From NCBI GenBank assembly GCA_034429695.1, contig DAOUGC010000261.1:1-29841 (forward strand): 29,841 nt of DNA. The letters run 5' to 3'. Source of the stretch: DAOUGC01 sp034429695. Lineage in GTDB: Bacteria > Chloroflexota > Anaerolineae > Anaerolineales > Anaerolineaceae. Below, piece by piece: positions 14,979 to 23,845 of the stretch. The notes under the pieces were generated by a model, which made no database searches, was not told the DNA's origin, and saw only the letters and a program-made list of their open reading frames with translations. Position 1 is the stretch's first letter. Each line of letters starts with the position of its first letter. Position numbers and translations under genes: made by a program.

Positions 14979-15007
14979 AGGGTCTGGCAACTACCGGTAT
15001 AACACCA

Positions 15008-15451
15008 TTAATACGCCAGAACCGTTGCGGGGTTGCTTTCCATCAGCGCAGGCAGGTCCAGCAGCAAAATCAGGTGGTCAACAGAACGCACAATTCCCTG
15101 GATGAACTTTTGATCCGTTCTGCTGGTGATCGGAGGAGGAGGCTCAACGTCGCCTTCATCAATCCCAATCACTTCTTCGACATCATCAACAATCATACCC
15201 ACCTTGATGTCCTTCACCATCATCACCACAATGCGATCACCGGGCCGGTCATGATTGGCTTCCACGGACATGCGTTTTTTGAGGTTCATCACCGGAAGCA
15301 CACTGCCGCGCAGGTTGATCACACCGTCCATGTAAGCGGGTGCATTGGGAATGGCCGTGATGGTCTGTGGTTTGATAATCGATTCCACCATGTTGATGTC
15401 CACACCATAATGCTCTTTTCCGAGAAGAAATACCACCAATCGATTAACCAT
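15008..15451 (-). CDS. cheW: CheW-like chemotaxis coupling protein
   Basis: 147-residue protein covering one CheW domain. It opens with NRLVVFLLGKEHYGVDINMVESII, then ITAIPNAPAYMDGVINLRGSVLPVMNLKKR, the most conserved CheW stretch, and VGMIVDDVEEVIGI. CheW links methyl-accepting receptors to the kinase CheA in the cytoplasmic signalling array. It follows the receptor gene by 43 bp on the same strand, with GGAGC before ATG 15451, and is closed by a terminator. Pro-rich DVEPPPPITSR in the middle is slightly unusual. No cheA, cheR or cheB is present in the window, so the partner kinase must be encoded elsewhere. Confidence 0.92.
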   Translation of the reverse strand: MVNRLVVFLLGKEHYGVDINMVESIIKPQTITAIPNAPAYMDGVINLRGSVLPVMNLKKRMSVEANHDRPGDRIVVMMVKDIKVGMIVDDVEEVIGIDEGDVEPPPPITSRTDQKFIQGIVRSVDHLILLLDLPALMESNPATVLAY

Positions 15452-15494
15452 ATTTGCTCCAATTTATAAAAACACTGTCTGTCACTTGACCACA

Positions 15495-17621
15495 TTATTT
15501 GGTTTGAAAATAAGCTACCTGCTGAGCCTTTGCATGACCATTATGATTTGAGCCGTTGGATGGGGTGGCTGATGCTGCTACCCGCGTGTTGGTGCTTTCG
15601 CGATCCAGCTTGAAGCGCGACACCAGCTCCATCAAGGCTTCAGACATCTCAGCCAGGTCGCCAGCGGCTGCGTTTACTTCCTCCACCTGGGCGCTCATTT
15701 CCTCGGTTGCAGCGCTGACGTCTTCGATGGAAGAACTGTTATCGCTGCACATGGTGGCGATGTTCTCGATCATGCGGGAGACGTCCTCAGAACTGGCAGC
15801 CATTTGCTCTGTGGCTGCGGTGTTTTCTTCGACCACAGCCGAAACCGTGTTCATGGCATTCACCAGTTCGACGGTGTTCTGGGTCATCGAGCGTGTGGCG
15901 GTGGCTGCCTGATCGGCCTGCTGGTAAACTGCTTCGGCTGCGCGCAGGATTTCCTCGAGCGCCTTGCCAGCCTGGTCGGCGTTGCTCACCCCTGATTCCA
16001 CCTCGCGGCTGCTCTCGTTCATGGCAGTCACGGCTTCGTGAACGGTGCGCTGGATCTCGCGGATCAACACGGCGATTTCCTTGGTCGCGCCGGATGCGCG
16101 TTCTGCCAGTTTGCGAACCTCATCAGCCACCACGGCAAACCCCTTGCCGTGTTCGCCAGCGCGCGCGGCTTCAATGGCGGCGTTGAGCGCCAGCAGGTTG
16201 GTCTGGCTGGCGATATCCTCAATGGTTTCCAGGATCACGCCGATCTGTTCTGAGCGCTGGCCCATTTCCTCAACCCGGGTGGAGGAAAGCCCGACGGTAT
16301 GTTTGATGGACTGCATGCCAGTGATGGTGTCCTGCACGATGCGGCTGCCACGGCGGGCGGCGTCAGCGGCGGCAGCGGAATCCCGGGTGACTGCCTGCGC
16401 GTTGGACGCCACCTGATCAATGCCGCGGGAGAGTTCCTCTGCCATGGTGGAGGCCAGGTTCACCGAAGTGGCCTGTTCCTGGGCGCCTTTGGCGACGCCC
16501 TCAATGGCAAGCGACATCTGGTTGACCGATGTTGCGGTGCGGTTGGTGGAGTCGTTCTGGTTGCCCGAACCCTTTGCCACCATGGTTACCTTGACGGCGA
16601 TTTGCTGGGTGGCTTCACCGGCCTGATTGGCGCTGGCGGCGAGCTGCACAGAAGCGGCGGACAGGGCATCGGCATTGGCAGCCACCTGTTGCACCGAGTC
16701 ATTCAGGCTCTCCACCATGGTCTGGAAGGCAAACCCCAGTTCATCCTTTGAGGATTTCGGCTGGATCTGCACAGTCAGGTCGCCACCGGCGATTTTTCCA
16801 GCCAAGGCTGACATTTCCAGCATGTAGGTTTCCAGCAGGATCATGCTGCGTCCAATTTCGCCGACTTCATCCTGGCGGGTTGCCAGTCCCTGCTTTACCT
16901 CAGCGGGGATATCGCGGTTAAGGTCGCCAACGCCCAGGTTTGCCAGTGCGGCTGACATCAGTGTGAGCGGTTTGTTGATGCTATTGGTGATTGCCAGCCC
17001 CATACCGGCGGCGAAAATGGTTGCGATGGCGGAAACCAGTATCACCACAAAGATGGTGGATTTAAACTCTTCGGCATTGCGTTTCACCGAATTTTCAGCC
17101 ACGGTACGATTAATTTTCGCCAGTTCATCGATGGCGCCACCAACCGCTTTGCGGGCGTTGGCAGTTCGGCCACCGTCCAGCACCGATTCGATGGCTGTCT
17201 GCTGGTCGCCAGTGTCTGCCAGTGCCAGTACCTCAGCAACGGCTGCCTGGTATTCTTCCCACGAACTCACGAAAACAGCGTACTGTGCGGTTTCCTCTGT
17301 GTTCATGAAGGTCTGGCTAAATTTTTCCATCGTTTCATTAATGATGGCGATGTCGTCTCCGATATCGGATTTAATGGTTGCCCGCTCATCAGGGAGCAGT
17401 AGATATTTGTAAACATCCCCGCGCATCTGGTATAAGGAGTCACCGGTGGCGCCAAGCAGCTGGATCGGGATCAATTGATCATTGTAAATGGTGGTCATTT
17501 CCCGGTTGTCATTCTGCAAATTGACAACGCTCAATGCTCCCAACCCGAGCAGGAGAAAAACAATGATGCTAAAGCTGCCGAAAAGTTTTACGCTGGTTTT
17601 TAAGTTGTTAATAAATTTCAT
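15495..17621 (-). CDS. Methyl-accepting chemotaxis protein with tandem HAMP domains
   Basis: 708-residue receptor. TM1 spans about 12-33; the extracytoplasmic part (34-187) is helical and of the four-helix-bundle type; TM2 spans about 189-212. A first HAMP follows (213-265) and a second with KIAGGDLTVQIQPKSSKDEL around 272-305. The signalling hairpin tip lies near 468-500 (IEDIASQTNLLALNAAIEAA, then GKGFAVVADEVRKLAERA). Alanine-rich methylation helices flank it. The C-terminus lacks a CheR-tethering pentapeptide. The protein senses an unknown outside ligand and feeds the CheW encoded next. The receiver-like gene ends 3 bp before its start, so all three genes form an operon. Confidence 0.93.
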   Translation of the reverse strand: MKFINNLKTSVKLFGSFSIIVFLLLGLGALSVVNLQNDNREMTTIYNDQLIPIQLLGATGDSLYQMRGDVYKYLLLPDERATIKSDIGDDIAIINETMEKFSQTFMNTEETAQYAVFVSSWEEYQAAVAEVLALADTGDQQTAIESVLDGGRTANARKAVGGAIDELAKINRTVAENSVKRNAEEFKSTIFVVILVSAIATIFAAGMGLAITNSINKPLTLMSAALANLGVGDLNRDIPAEVKQGLATRQDEVGEIGRSMILLETYMLEMSALAGKIAGGDLTVQIQPKSSKDELGFAFQTMVESLNDSVQQVAANADALSAASVQLAASANQAGEATQQIAVKVTMVAKGSGNQNDSTNRTATSVNQMSLAIEGVAKGAQEQATSVNLASTMAEELSRGIDQVASNAQAVTRDSAAAADAARRGSRIVQDTITGMQSIKHTVGLSSTRVEEMGQRSEQIGVILETIEDIASQTNLLALNAAIEAARAGEHGKGFAVVADEVRKLAERASGATKEIAVLIREIQRTVHEAVTAMNESSREVESGVSNADQAGKALEEILRAAEAVYQQADQAATATRSMTQNTVELVNAMNTVSAVVEENTAATEQMAASSEDVSRMIENIATMCSDNSSSIEDVSAATEEMSAQVEEVNAAAGDLAEMSEALMELVSRFKLDRESTNTRVAASATPSNGSNHNGHAKAQQVAYFQTK

Positions 17622-17624
17622 GTG

Positions 17625-18077
17625 TCACCTGTCCTGAGGGATTTGGTTATGCTCTGACAATCCATTGTCAGTGGAAATAATGAAGTGCCTTGCCAGGTCG
17701 TGATTGAGATCGTCTTTGAAGATCACCCGATCTGCCCCGGCAGCCAGGATGCGCCGGTTGTATTCATCGCCTTCGAAAGGCGAGAGAACGAAGGTTTGCG
17801 CGGGGGTGAGCCGCCTGCGCACTTTACTCAATACCAGCAAGTATTTTGATAATGGACGATAAACAGAAAAAACCAGTAACCATACCGGTATGTTGCCTGG
17901 AAAAGTCAGTTCGGCAATGTTTAGAAGCGGGCTGGCAGTGAACACTGTGCAGGTTGGGTACTGGCGCAAAAACCACTGCGCGAGTGAGGTGCTCACCTGA
18001 AGATGTTCCTCCAGGATCACCACCAGGCAGTGTTTTGCCTCCAATTTGAGATTGATAATCTCATCCACAGGGTTCAT
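17625..18077 (-). CDS. Receiver-like protein lacking the phospho-acceptor (pseudo-receiver)
   Basis: 150-residue protein whose pattern follows a CheY-type receiver but with lost chemistry. CLVVILEEH (about 17-25) occupies strand 1 with Glu23-Glu24 as the acidic pair; VWLLVFSVY (65-73) occupies strand 3 but has no Asp at the phosphorylation site; TFVLSPF has Ser99 at the switch position; and AAGADRVIFKDD has Lys121 where the conserved lysine belongs. Such pseudo-receivers act by protein contact rather than by phosphate. It is the first gene of the operon with the MCP (3 bp gap) and cheW, so it probably tunes that signalling complex. The start ATG 18077 has no obvious ribosome binding site. Fold assignment is by pattern only. 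Confidence 0.6.
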   Translation of the reverse strand: MNPVDEIINLKLEAKHCLVVILEEHLQVSTSLAQWFLRQYPTCTVFTASPLLNIAELTFPGNIPVWLLVFSVYRPLSKYLLVLSKVRRRLTPAQTFVLSPFEGDEYNRRILAAGADRVIFKDDLNHDLARHFIISTDNGLSEHNQIPQDR

Positions 18078-18147
18078 GATCGTTTCTATTGAGATGGTTG
18101 TATAAGCGTGCGAGGACTGCGCCTGCGGTTATTATGGCAAACGCACC

Positions 18148-18178
18148 GGCCGTCCAACATCAGGGATGTTGGACGGCC
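18148..18178 (-). terminator. Perfect 14-bp hairpin between response regulator and chemotaxis operons
   Basis: GGCCGTCCAACATC (18148-18161) and GATGTTGGACGGCC (18165-18178) are perfect arms around a 3-nt loop. The hairpin lies 52 bp after the response regulator stop. On the minus strand it is followed by GGTGCGTTTGCC rather than a solid T-run; on the plus strand TTTCTAGATTTTTCT follows. It probably terminates the sensor-kinase/regulator transcript, but less ideally than a standard terminator. Confidence 0.6.
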
Positions 18179-18230
18179 TCTGGTAATTTCTAGATTTTTC
18201 TCTGTAGGGTTTTCTTGATGCAGTTGTAGG

Positions 18231-18881
18231 TTATTCGAGGCTGATGACGCCGTTTTGAATGGCAAACTTGATCAAACTGGCAAGGTCGTTGACTTCCAGC
18301 TTTTGCATGATGCGGCTGCGGTAAGTGTCAACGGTCTTTACCGAAAGATGCAACCGGGTGGCAATCTCCAGGCTGGTCTTGCCTTCCACCACCTGTTGAA
18401 AGACCTCGCGTTCCCGCTCGCTCAACCGTTCAAGCAGGCTGGCGCCGGTTTGAACAGGCCGGGCATTAAAATCGCCCAGCAGCGTATCTGAGATCTTCTG
18501 GCTCAGATAGAAATGCCCGTCATGGACGGTAAGGACTGCCTGGGTGACCTCCTGCCCCGCCGACTCTTTAAGCAGGTAACCCCGCGCTCCGGCGCGCATG
18601 GCGCGGTGGATGTGTTCTGAGGTGGAGTGCATGGAAAGCACCAGAACGTGGCAATCCGGCAGGAACTTCATGATCTGTTCGGTGGCCTGGATGCCGTTGA
18701 GGTGCGGCATGCTGATATCCATGACCACCACGTCTGGTTTGAGCTTTTCCACCAGAGCAACCGCTTGCAATCCATCGGCTGCGTCGCCCACCACGTCAAT
18801 TGACGGATGGGTTTGTAAGATGGCTTTCAACCCGTCACGCAAGATGGCGTGGTCGTCAGCGATGATGACTTTAATTCTCAT
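18231..18881 (-). CDS. NarL/FixJ-family response regulator
   Basis: 216-residue two-component regulator. The receiver domain (1-120) has the acidic pair Asp9-Asp10 in VIIADDH, the phospho-acceptor Asp55 in VVVMDISMPH, Ser83 in VLSMH and Lys105 in YLLKES. The C-terminal LuxR-type helix-turn-helix (about 150-214) reads LSEREREVFQQVVEGKTSLE, then HLSVKTVDTYRSRI. It should bind DNA as a dimer when phosphorylated. Its ATG overlaps the stop of the large histidine kinase gene by 4 bp (ATGA), so the two are coupled and are almost surely cognate partners. The regulon is unknown. A hairpin terminator follows. Confidence 0.95.
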   Translation of the reverse strand: MRIKVIIADDHAILRDGLKAILQTHPSIDVVGDAADGLQAVALVEKLKPDVVVMDISMPHLNGIQATEQIMKFLPDCHVLVLSMHSTSEHIHRAMRAGARGYLLKESAGQEVTQAVLTVHDGHFYLSQKISDTLLGDFNARPVQTGASLLERLSEREREVFQQVVEGKTSLEIATRLHLSVKTVDTYRSRIMQKLEVNDLASLIKFAIQNGVISLE

Positions 18882-21800
18882 TCCTTCCCCTCCATGTTTG
18901 GCATGGTCACAAGAATGCGCGCTCCATGTTCAGGCCCTGTCTCAATATAAAGGTTGCCCCCCAGTGCTTCGGCCCGCTCCCGCATGATGGAAATGCCCCA
19001 GCCCGTTCCTCCGTGGCGGTTGCGGTTTGCCCGATTGATAAATCCCTTGCCATTGTCATCAACGATCAGGCGCGTTGATTCATTGTGGACTTCCAGAGTG
19101 ATGGTCACATGGTCGGCCTGGGCATGTTTAAGAATGTTGGTGAGAGCCTCCTGCGAAATGCGGAACAGGGCATTGTCCAGACCGGATGCATGGTATTGCT
19201 TGTGGAAGATTTCGCGATAGGTCACTTCAATGCCAGTGCGGCGTGAGAACTGTTCACCCAGCCAACGCAAGGCAGCCGGCAGGCCGTAATCATCCAGAAT
19301 GGACGGGCGCAGGTCGAGCATGACCGTGCGAATGGAACGGACGGTTTCCTCCAGCATGGTTAATGAATCATCCAGCCTGGCCCCTGGGCCTTCCATCTGT
19401 TCTGGGGTGAGCATGCTTTTTGCCAGGTTAAGGTTCAACCCGATGGCGCTCAAATTTTGCCCCACCTGGTCATGCAGCTCATTGGCCAGCCGCTTGCGTT
19501 CAGCTTCTTCCACTTCGCTCAACTGGAACGACAGACGGCGCAGGCGCTGGCGTTGTTCTGTTAGGGATTGCAGCAATTGCGAGTTCTGAATGGCGATTGA
19601 GAGCTGGGTGGCAATGGTCTCAAGCAGCAACAGATCGGTCCCTGAGTAGGCGTTGGGTTTGGTGGATTCGACATTGATGGCACCAAATATTCGCTCGCCG
19701 GTCTTGATTGGCACGCACATCTCGCTCTGGATGCCGTTTCTAAAGGTGATAAAGCGCGGGTCGCTGGTTACATCGTTAATGATCTGGCTTTTTCCGTGCT
19801 CAACCACCCAGCCGATCACACCCTTTCCAACGCGAAAACCCTGACTGTTCATTTCTTCAACTGTGATGGGTGGGTTGGTGGGATCGTTTTGATCCATGGC
19901 AAAGGTGATCAACTCATCCGTTTGCCGGTTGCGTACCAGCACAGCGCAGTATTCATAATGCATTGATTCGTGCAAAACTTCGATGATTACTTTGCCCAGC
20001 TGGTCCAGTGTCATCAATTTTTGCAGGCGCTGCCCCAGCCGGTTGACCACGGTCATTTCTGTCAACCGGTCGAGGGTAGCCTGGTGATAACGCTGGTTGG
20101 CGATGGACGTGGCGGCAATCTGGGCGAACAACTCAAGCAGGGTTATCTGGTCGTCATCCTCCTTGCCACGCAACTCGTGGATGGCATTGCCCAGGTACAA
20201 TTCGGCCTGGATCTGGTTTCCATAAACCAGTCGGATAACGGTTATGCGGTGATCGCGGACAGGACAGTTCACCTCGCTGATCAGTGCATCGTTCGCAGGC
20301 TGCAGCTGCGCCATCCAATCGGCGGGTTCATCCACCAACATGCCGGTATCGCCTGGCGAACGTTTAATTACACGCGAGACATGGATCTTCCCCGGCGCTA
20401 CATGATGTCTTATCCAAGCTCGATCAGCAGGAAAAATCATCAAGGCCTGGCGCAAAATAATTTCAAGGCACTGGTCCAGGTTGGCTGCGGTGCTTAATTC
20501 CTGCCAGGCGCGGTAAAGAGCTTCCAGATCGCACACTTTGGCCTGCAACTCGGCCTGGGTGTGTTTCAAGTCAGTAATGTCAACCAGAAAAACGCCCACT
20601 TCTGCTTCCTGCGGAGTGGGAATGGGGAATTTTAGCGAGAGAAAATCGTGATGGCGACCCCCTACGTTCATGGGGCGCTCAATCCAGTGCTGCTGGCGGG
20701 TGGTGGCCACAAAATCGAGTTCATCCAGGATTTTTTGGACCACCTGGGGTGGGAAAAATACATCCACTTGTTTTCCGACAATATTCTCTCGTCCAACACC
20801 GAACAGGTTTTCAAATGCAGCGTTAATGCGTTGATACCGACCGTCCAGCGACATGATCGAAAAGGCCAGTGGCTCGTTTTCCAACACGGTTTCGAGGAAG
20901 TTCTGGTTGTGTCTGAGCTGTTCCTCGGCATCTTTGCGGTCGGTAATGTCAAAGCACGAGCCAAGATATCCGGAGAAGTTGCCGTCAAGGTCGTTAAATG
21001 GTTGGCCGATATCGGTGATCCAGTGATAATCCCCGCTGTTATGTCTCAGGCGGTATTCCATACGGAATGGTTGGCGGGTGATGAAAGCCTGTTGATATAA
21101 ATTCAGGCATTTTTCCTGATCGTCAGGATGGACGCCCTCCAGCCAGCCATTACCAATTTCTTCCACCATGCTGCGTCCGGTGAAGGCAAGCCATGTGTCA
21201 TTAAAATAATCACACAGACCGTTAACTCCGGACCGCCACACTAGTGTGGGAAATTTGTCGAGCAGGGTGAGGTAATAATCACGCGCACGTTGTAATTCGC
21301 GCTGATGGCGGCGGGTCTCTGTGATGTCGGTGGTATAAGCCAGGTAGGTCCCGGGGCGCATCAGGGTCAGCTTAATCATCCACTCGCGCACTTCACCACT
21401 CTTATGTGTGACCGAAACCACCTTTTCCAGTTCTCCCAGCTCAAGGAGCGTGGCTGTATCCCGTTCGGCATCCGGCTGGTTATTACTATCCACCAGCATG
21501 GAGAAATGATTGCCGACCAGTTCCTCGCGGGTGTATCCGCTGATGGCATGGATGCCTGGGTTGACGTCCAGCAGGACGCCCTCTTCATTAATCAAAAGCA
21601 GACCATTGGGGTCGTGAGTAAAAAAGTTGCGATAGCGCAGTTCTGAATCAATCAGCGCCTGTTCCATGCGGCGTTGATCGGTGCGGTCGGTCAGAAAGAC
21701 GAGGTGAACCCCGGCGGTGATGTTGGCTGTTGCGCGGTAATCACAGTAAAGAATATCGCCGCGCCGGTTGGTGACCTTGATTTCGCCGTGCAATTTTCCG

Positions 21801-23158
21801 TGTGTTTGAAAGTCGCGCCAAAGTTGAATGTTCTCCGAATCATCGGTGAGATGGTGAAACAGGCTGGAGCGGGGGAGTTCATCCGCCGTATATCCGAGCA
21901 GTTCGCACCCGGCCGGGTTGGCAATCAACAATGTCCCATTGTCGTCAAACAGAAAGATCGCATCCTGAGCATGGTTAATCAGCGCCTGCAGTTCGGTCTG
22001 GCTTTTAATTAGCTTTTCCGCTGCCTGTTTAACCCCGGTGATGTCAATCAGGGTTTGCACAACCATGTTGCTGCGAACACGGGTGGTGTGGGCGTAATAG
22101 TGATGCGAAATGGGATCCGTGGGGTAAAGGCAATTCAGTTCGCCCGATAGCTGCAGACCGCTTGTGGCTGTTTGCTGTACCATGTCAGCAAAAGCGGGCG
22201 ATTCCTTAAAGAACTCCTCCACCCGCGCACCAATCTCCTGCAAGGCGCGGCCATCCTGCACCAGGCAGGCTTCCTGATTGACCTGTTGAAGAAAGATGCC
22301 GCCCGGCTGGATCTGCCAGACCAGGGTGGGGTAGGGGCTTGAGTTAAAAATGGCTTTGAGGGTCTCCTCATCCTGTTGAAGAGCTGCCTCAAGGAGGATG
22401 CGCTGTTCAATTTCCTGCTCAAGCCGGTGATTGGTTTTGATCAACTCAGCGGTGCGTGCCTGCACCCGGTCTTCCAGCTCATGCTGCATCTGTTCGGATT
22501 GCTGATCGTACAGCTTTCGCATCCTCAGGCTGTTGAGATTATTTTCCAGCAGGACAATGTGGGGGTCTTGATTGAGAAATTCGTCAGGGGGGCAATAATC
22601 GGGGTTGGGCAGGGTCTCGCCGTGGACAACGATTTCCTGATGGGTGATCAATAAAACCTGCAAGATCCCGGGCGGAAAATCTCTCCGGTTATACTGGCAA
22701 ACTGCCGTTACCGGAAATTGATGCAATAATGTATTGACGCTTATTTCATACTTAATTAGCTCCGGGGTGTTTTCCATCCCCCCGATTTCGGGAAGCATTT
22801 CACCGGTTACCAGAAAACCGGCATACCCCATGCGGGCTGAGTCGCCAATAAATTTGTTCAGGTTTCCCAGATTTCTCTCTGGGTCGAACTTTCCATCCCG
22901 CCCGTAGCTCTCGGCTGCAGCGCAGAGAATGATCTGTTCATTCGCCAGCATTTGACCGACAGGGATGTTGCCAGCATCCAACCATTCAATGATGGCCTCC
23001 CTGGAGTTGTGTCCGTGGATGTAAAGAATGCGGTAATTATCGCGAATGGCATCGGCGATAAAGGGCAGGCAGTTTTCGCGGCGTTCCACCTCATTATCGT
23101 ACAGAAAGAAAATATGGCGGGACGGGACAGATAATGAGGATGGGGAGTTTTTTTTCAT
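18878..23158 (-). CDS. Large cytoplasmic sensor histidine kinase: MEDS, five PAS, two GAF, HisKA_3
   Basis: 1426-residue kinase with no membrane helix. Residues 12-195 form a MEDS domain (HIFFLYDN, YRILYIHGH, ITHQEIVVHG), named from methanogen/methylotroph sensors such as DcmR. A coiled coil follows (208-262), then five PAS-like segments (about 263-385, 386-500, 503-620, 624-745, 748-870), two GAF-like domains (about 880-1025 and 1030-1195, the second with GKGVIGWVVEHG), the NarX/DegS-type dimerisation domain with phospho-His1229 in ANELHDQVGQNLSAI, and the ATPase domain with Asn1341, Asp1368 in VDDNGKGF and GGTGWGISIMRERAEALGG. Many redox, haem or small-molecule inputs are possible. It pairs with the NarL-type regulator by a 4-bp overlap. 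The start ATG 23158 has a poor ribosome binding site. Confidence 0.92.
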   Translation of the reverse strand: MKKNSPSSLSVPSRHIFFLYDNEVERRENCLPFIADAIRDNYRILYIHGHNSREAIIEWLDAGNIPVGQMLANEQIILCAAAESYGRDGKFDPERNLGNLNKFIGDSARMGYAGFLVTGEMLPEIGGMENTPELIKYEISVNTLLHQFPVTAVCQYNRRDFPPGILQVLLITHQEIVVHGETLPNPDYCPPDEFLNQDPHIVLLENNLNSLRMRKLYDQQSEQMQHELEDRVQARTAELIKTNHRLEQEIEQRILLEAALQQDEETLKAIFNSSPYPTLVWQIQPGGIFLQQVNQEACLVQDGRALQEIGARVEEFFKESPAFADMVQQTATSGLQLSGELNCLYPTDPISHHYYAHTTRVRSNMVVQTLIDITGVKQAAEKLIKSQTELQALINHAQDAIFLFDDNGTLLIANPAGCELLGYTADELPRSSLFHHLTDDSENIQLWRDFQTHGKLHGEIKVTNRRGDILYCDYRATANITAGVHLVFLTDRTDQRRMEQALIDSELRYRNFFTHDPNGLLLINEEGVLLDVNPGIHAISGYTREELVGNHFSMLVDSNNQPDAERDTATLLELGELEKVVSVTHKSGEVREWMIKLTLMRPGTYLAYTTDITETRRHQRELQRARDYYLTLLDKFPTLVWRSGVNGLCDYFNDTWLAFTGRSMVEEIGNGWLEGVHPDDQEKCLNLYQQAFITRQPFRMEYRLRHNSGDYHWITDIGQPFNDLDGNFSGYLGSCFDITDRKDAEEQLRHNQNFLETVLENEPLAFSIMSLDGRYQRINAAFENLFGVGRENIVGKQVDVFFPPQVVQKILDELDFVATTRQQHWIERPMNVGGRHHDFLSLKFPIPTPQEAEVGVFLVDITDLKHTQAELQAKVCDLEALYRAWQELSTAANLDQCLEIILRQALMIFPADRAWIRHHVAPGKIHVSRVIKRSPGDTGMLVDEPADWMAQLQPANDALISEVNCPVRDHRITVIRLVYGNQIQAELYLGNAIHELRGKEDDDQITLLELFAQIAATSIANQRYHQATLDRLTEMTVVNRLGQRLQKLMTLDQLGKVIIEVLHESMHYEYCAVLVRNRQTDELITFAMDQNDPTNPPITVEEMNSQGFRVGKGVIGWVVEHGKSQIINDVTSDPRFITFRNGIQSEMCVPIKTGERIFGAINVESTKPNAYSGTDLLLLETIATQLSIAIQNSQLLQSLTEQRQRLRRLSFQLSEVEEAERKRLANELHDQVGQNLSAIGLNLNLAKSMLTPEQMEGPGARLDDSLTMLEETVRSIRTVMLDLRPSILDDYGLPAALRWLGEQFSRRTGIEVTYREIFHKQYHASGLDNALFRISQEALTNILKHAQADHVTITLEVHNESTRLIVDDNGKGFINRANRNRHGGTGWGISIMRERAEALGGNLYIETGPEHGARILVTMPNMEGKE

Positions 23159-23365
23159 AAAATACCGGTTGGGTTAATTCATCAAAATCGAAGGAGTGGA
23201 TACCGCCATAATTTAATGAAAATGCAATACTCTTATTAAGTATATATGCTTAGACCGAAAATTTGCATAAAGAGAACTAATGGTTTGGACAGGTTGCTTG
23301 TGCACCCGCTGGCATGAATTGGGAGTAGAATGATGCAATCACAGTAAGAAGGGAGTAAACATTAG

Positions 23366-23845
23366 ATGACCACCGCTGATCATGCCAGGGATCTATTTCG
23401 TGGACCCTACCTGTGCTCGCAGGCTGTGCTGGCTGCCTGGCTGGATGCCCATCCAGAGTTGCTGGAAAAGCACGGCATCACCCGTGAGGCTGCGCTGGCA
23501 ATGGCTCTGCCGTTTGGATCGGGTTTGAGTGAGACTGGTGGTGTGTGCGGCGCGGTCAACGGCGCGATGATGGCGATTGGGCTGCACAGCGGATTGACCC
23601 TGCCCGATAAGGAAACCCGCCACGGTGTTTATGAGAAAGCCGCTGAACTTCACCGGCGTTTCACCGAGCTGCACGGCTCTCACCTGTGTCCGCAATTGAT
23701 CGGGGTGCACCTGGGTGAGCCGGGCGCAAATGAGCAGGCGCGCGCCGCTGGCATGTTTGAAAATCGCTGCCCTTTGTTTGTTGGTTCCGCGGTGGAGATC
23801 CTCGAGGATCTGTTTTCCGGAGGCGCTGAGGAAAAAACGGAATGA
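23366..23845 (+). CDS. C_GCAxxG_C_C-family putative redox protein
   Basis: 159-residue cysteine-containing protein. The family pattern is present: Cys in YLCSQAVLAAW near residue 17, GGVCGAVNGAMMAIG (the GCAxxG-like core, here VCGAVNG), Cys in SHLCPQLIG and Cys in ENRCPLFVGSAVEILEDL. Members are thought to be redox-active or metal-binding, but no reaction is established. It has AAGGGAG 10 nt before ATG 23366 and opens a plus-strand operon: the next gene overlaps its stop by 4 bp. The spacing of the later cysteines is somewhat longer than in short members of the family. Function within the operon is unknown. Confidence 0.8.
   Translation: MTTADHARDLFRGPYLCSQAVLAAWLDAHPELLEKHGITREAALAMALPFGSGLSETGGVCGAVNGAMMAIGLHSGLTLPDKETRHGVYEKAAELHRRFTELHGSHLCPQLIGVHLGEPGANEQARAAGMFENRCPLFVGSAVEILEDLFSGGAEEKTE

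Noticed and set aside
16299..16751. Gly/His-rich open frame of 150 codons on the plus strand
   Set aside because: It is antisense to the MCP signalling helices; repeated Ala/Ser codons there keep several other frames open.
23159..23365. Divergent promoters between the sensor kinase and the five-gene operon
   Set aside because: The stretch is AT-rich and holds TATACT-, TTGCAT- and TAGAAT-like words, but none has a partner box at proper spacing, so I do not assign a site.
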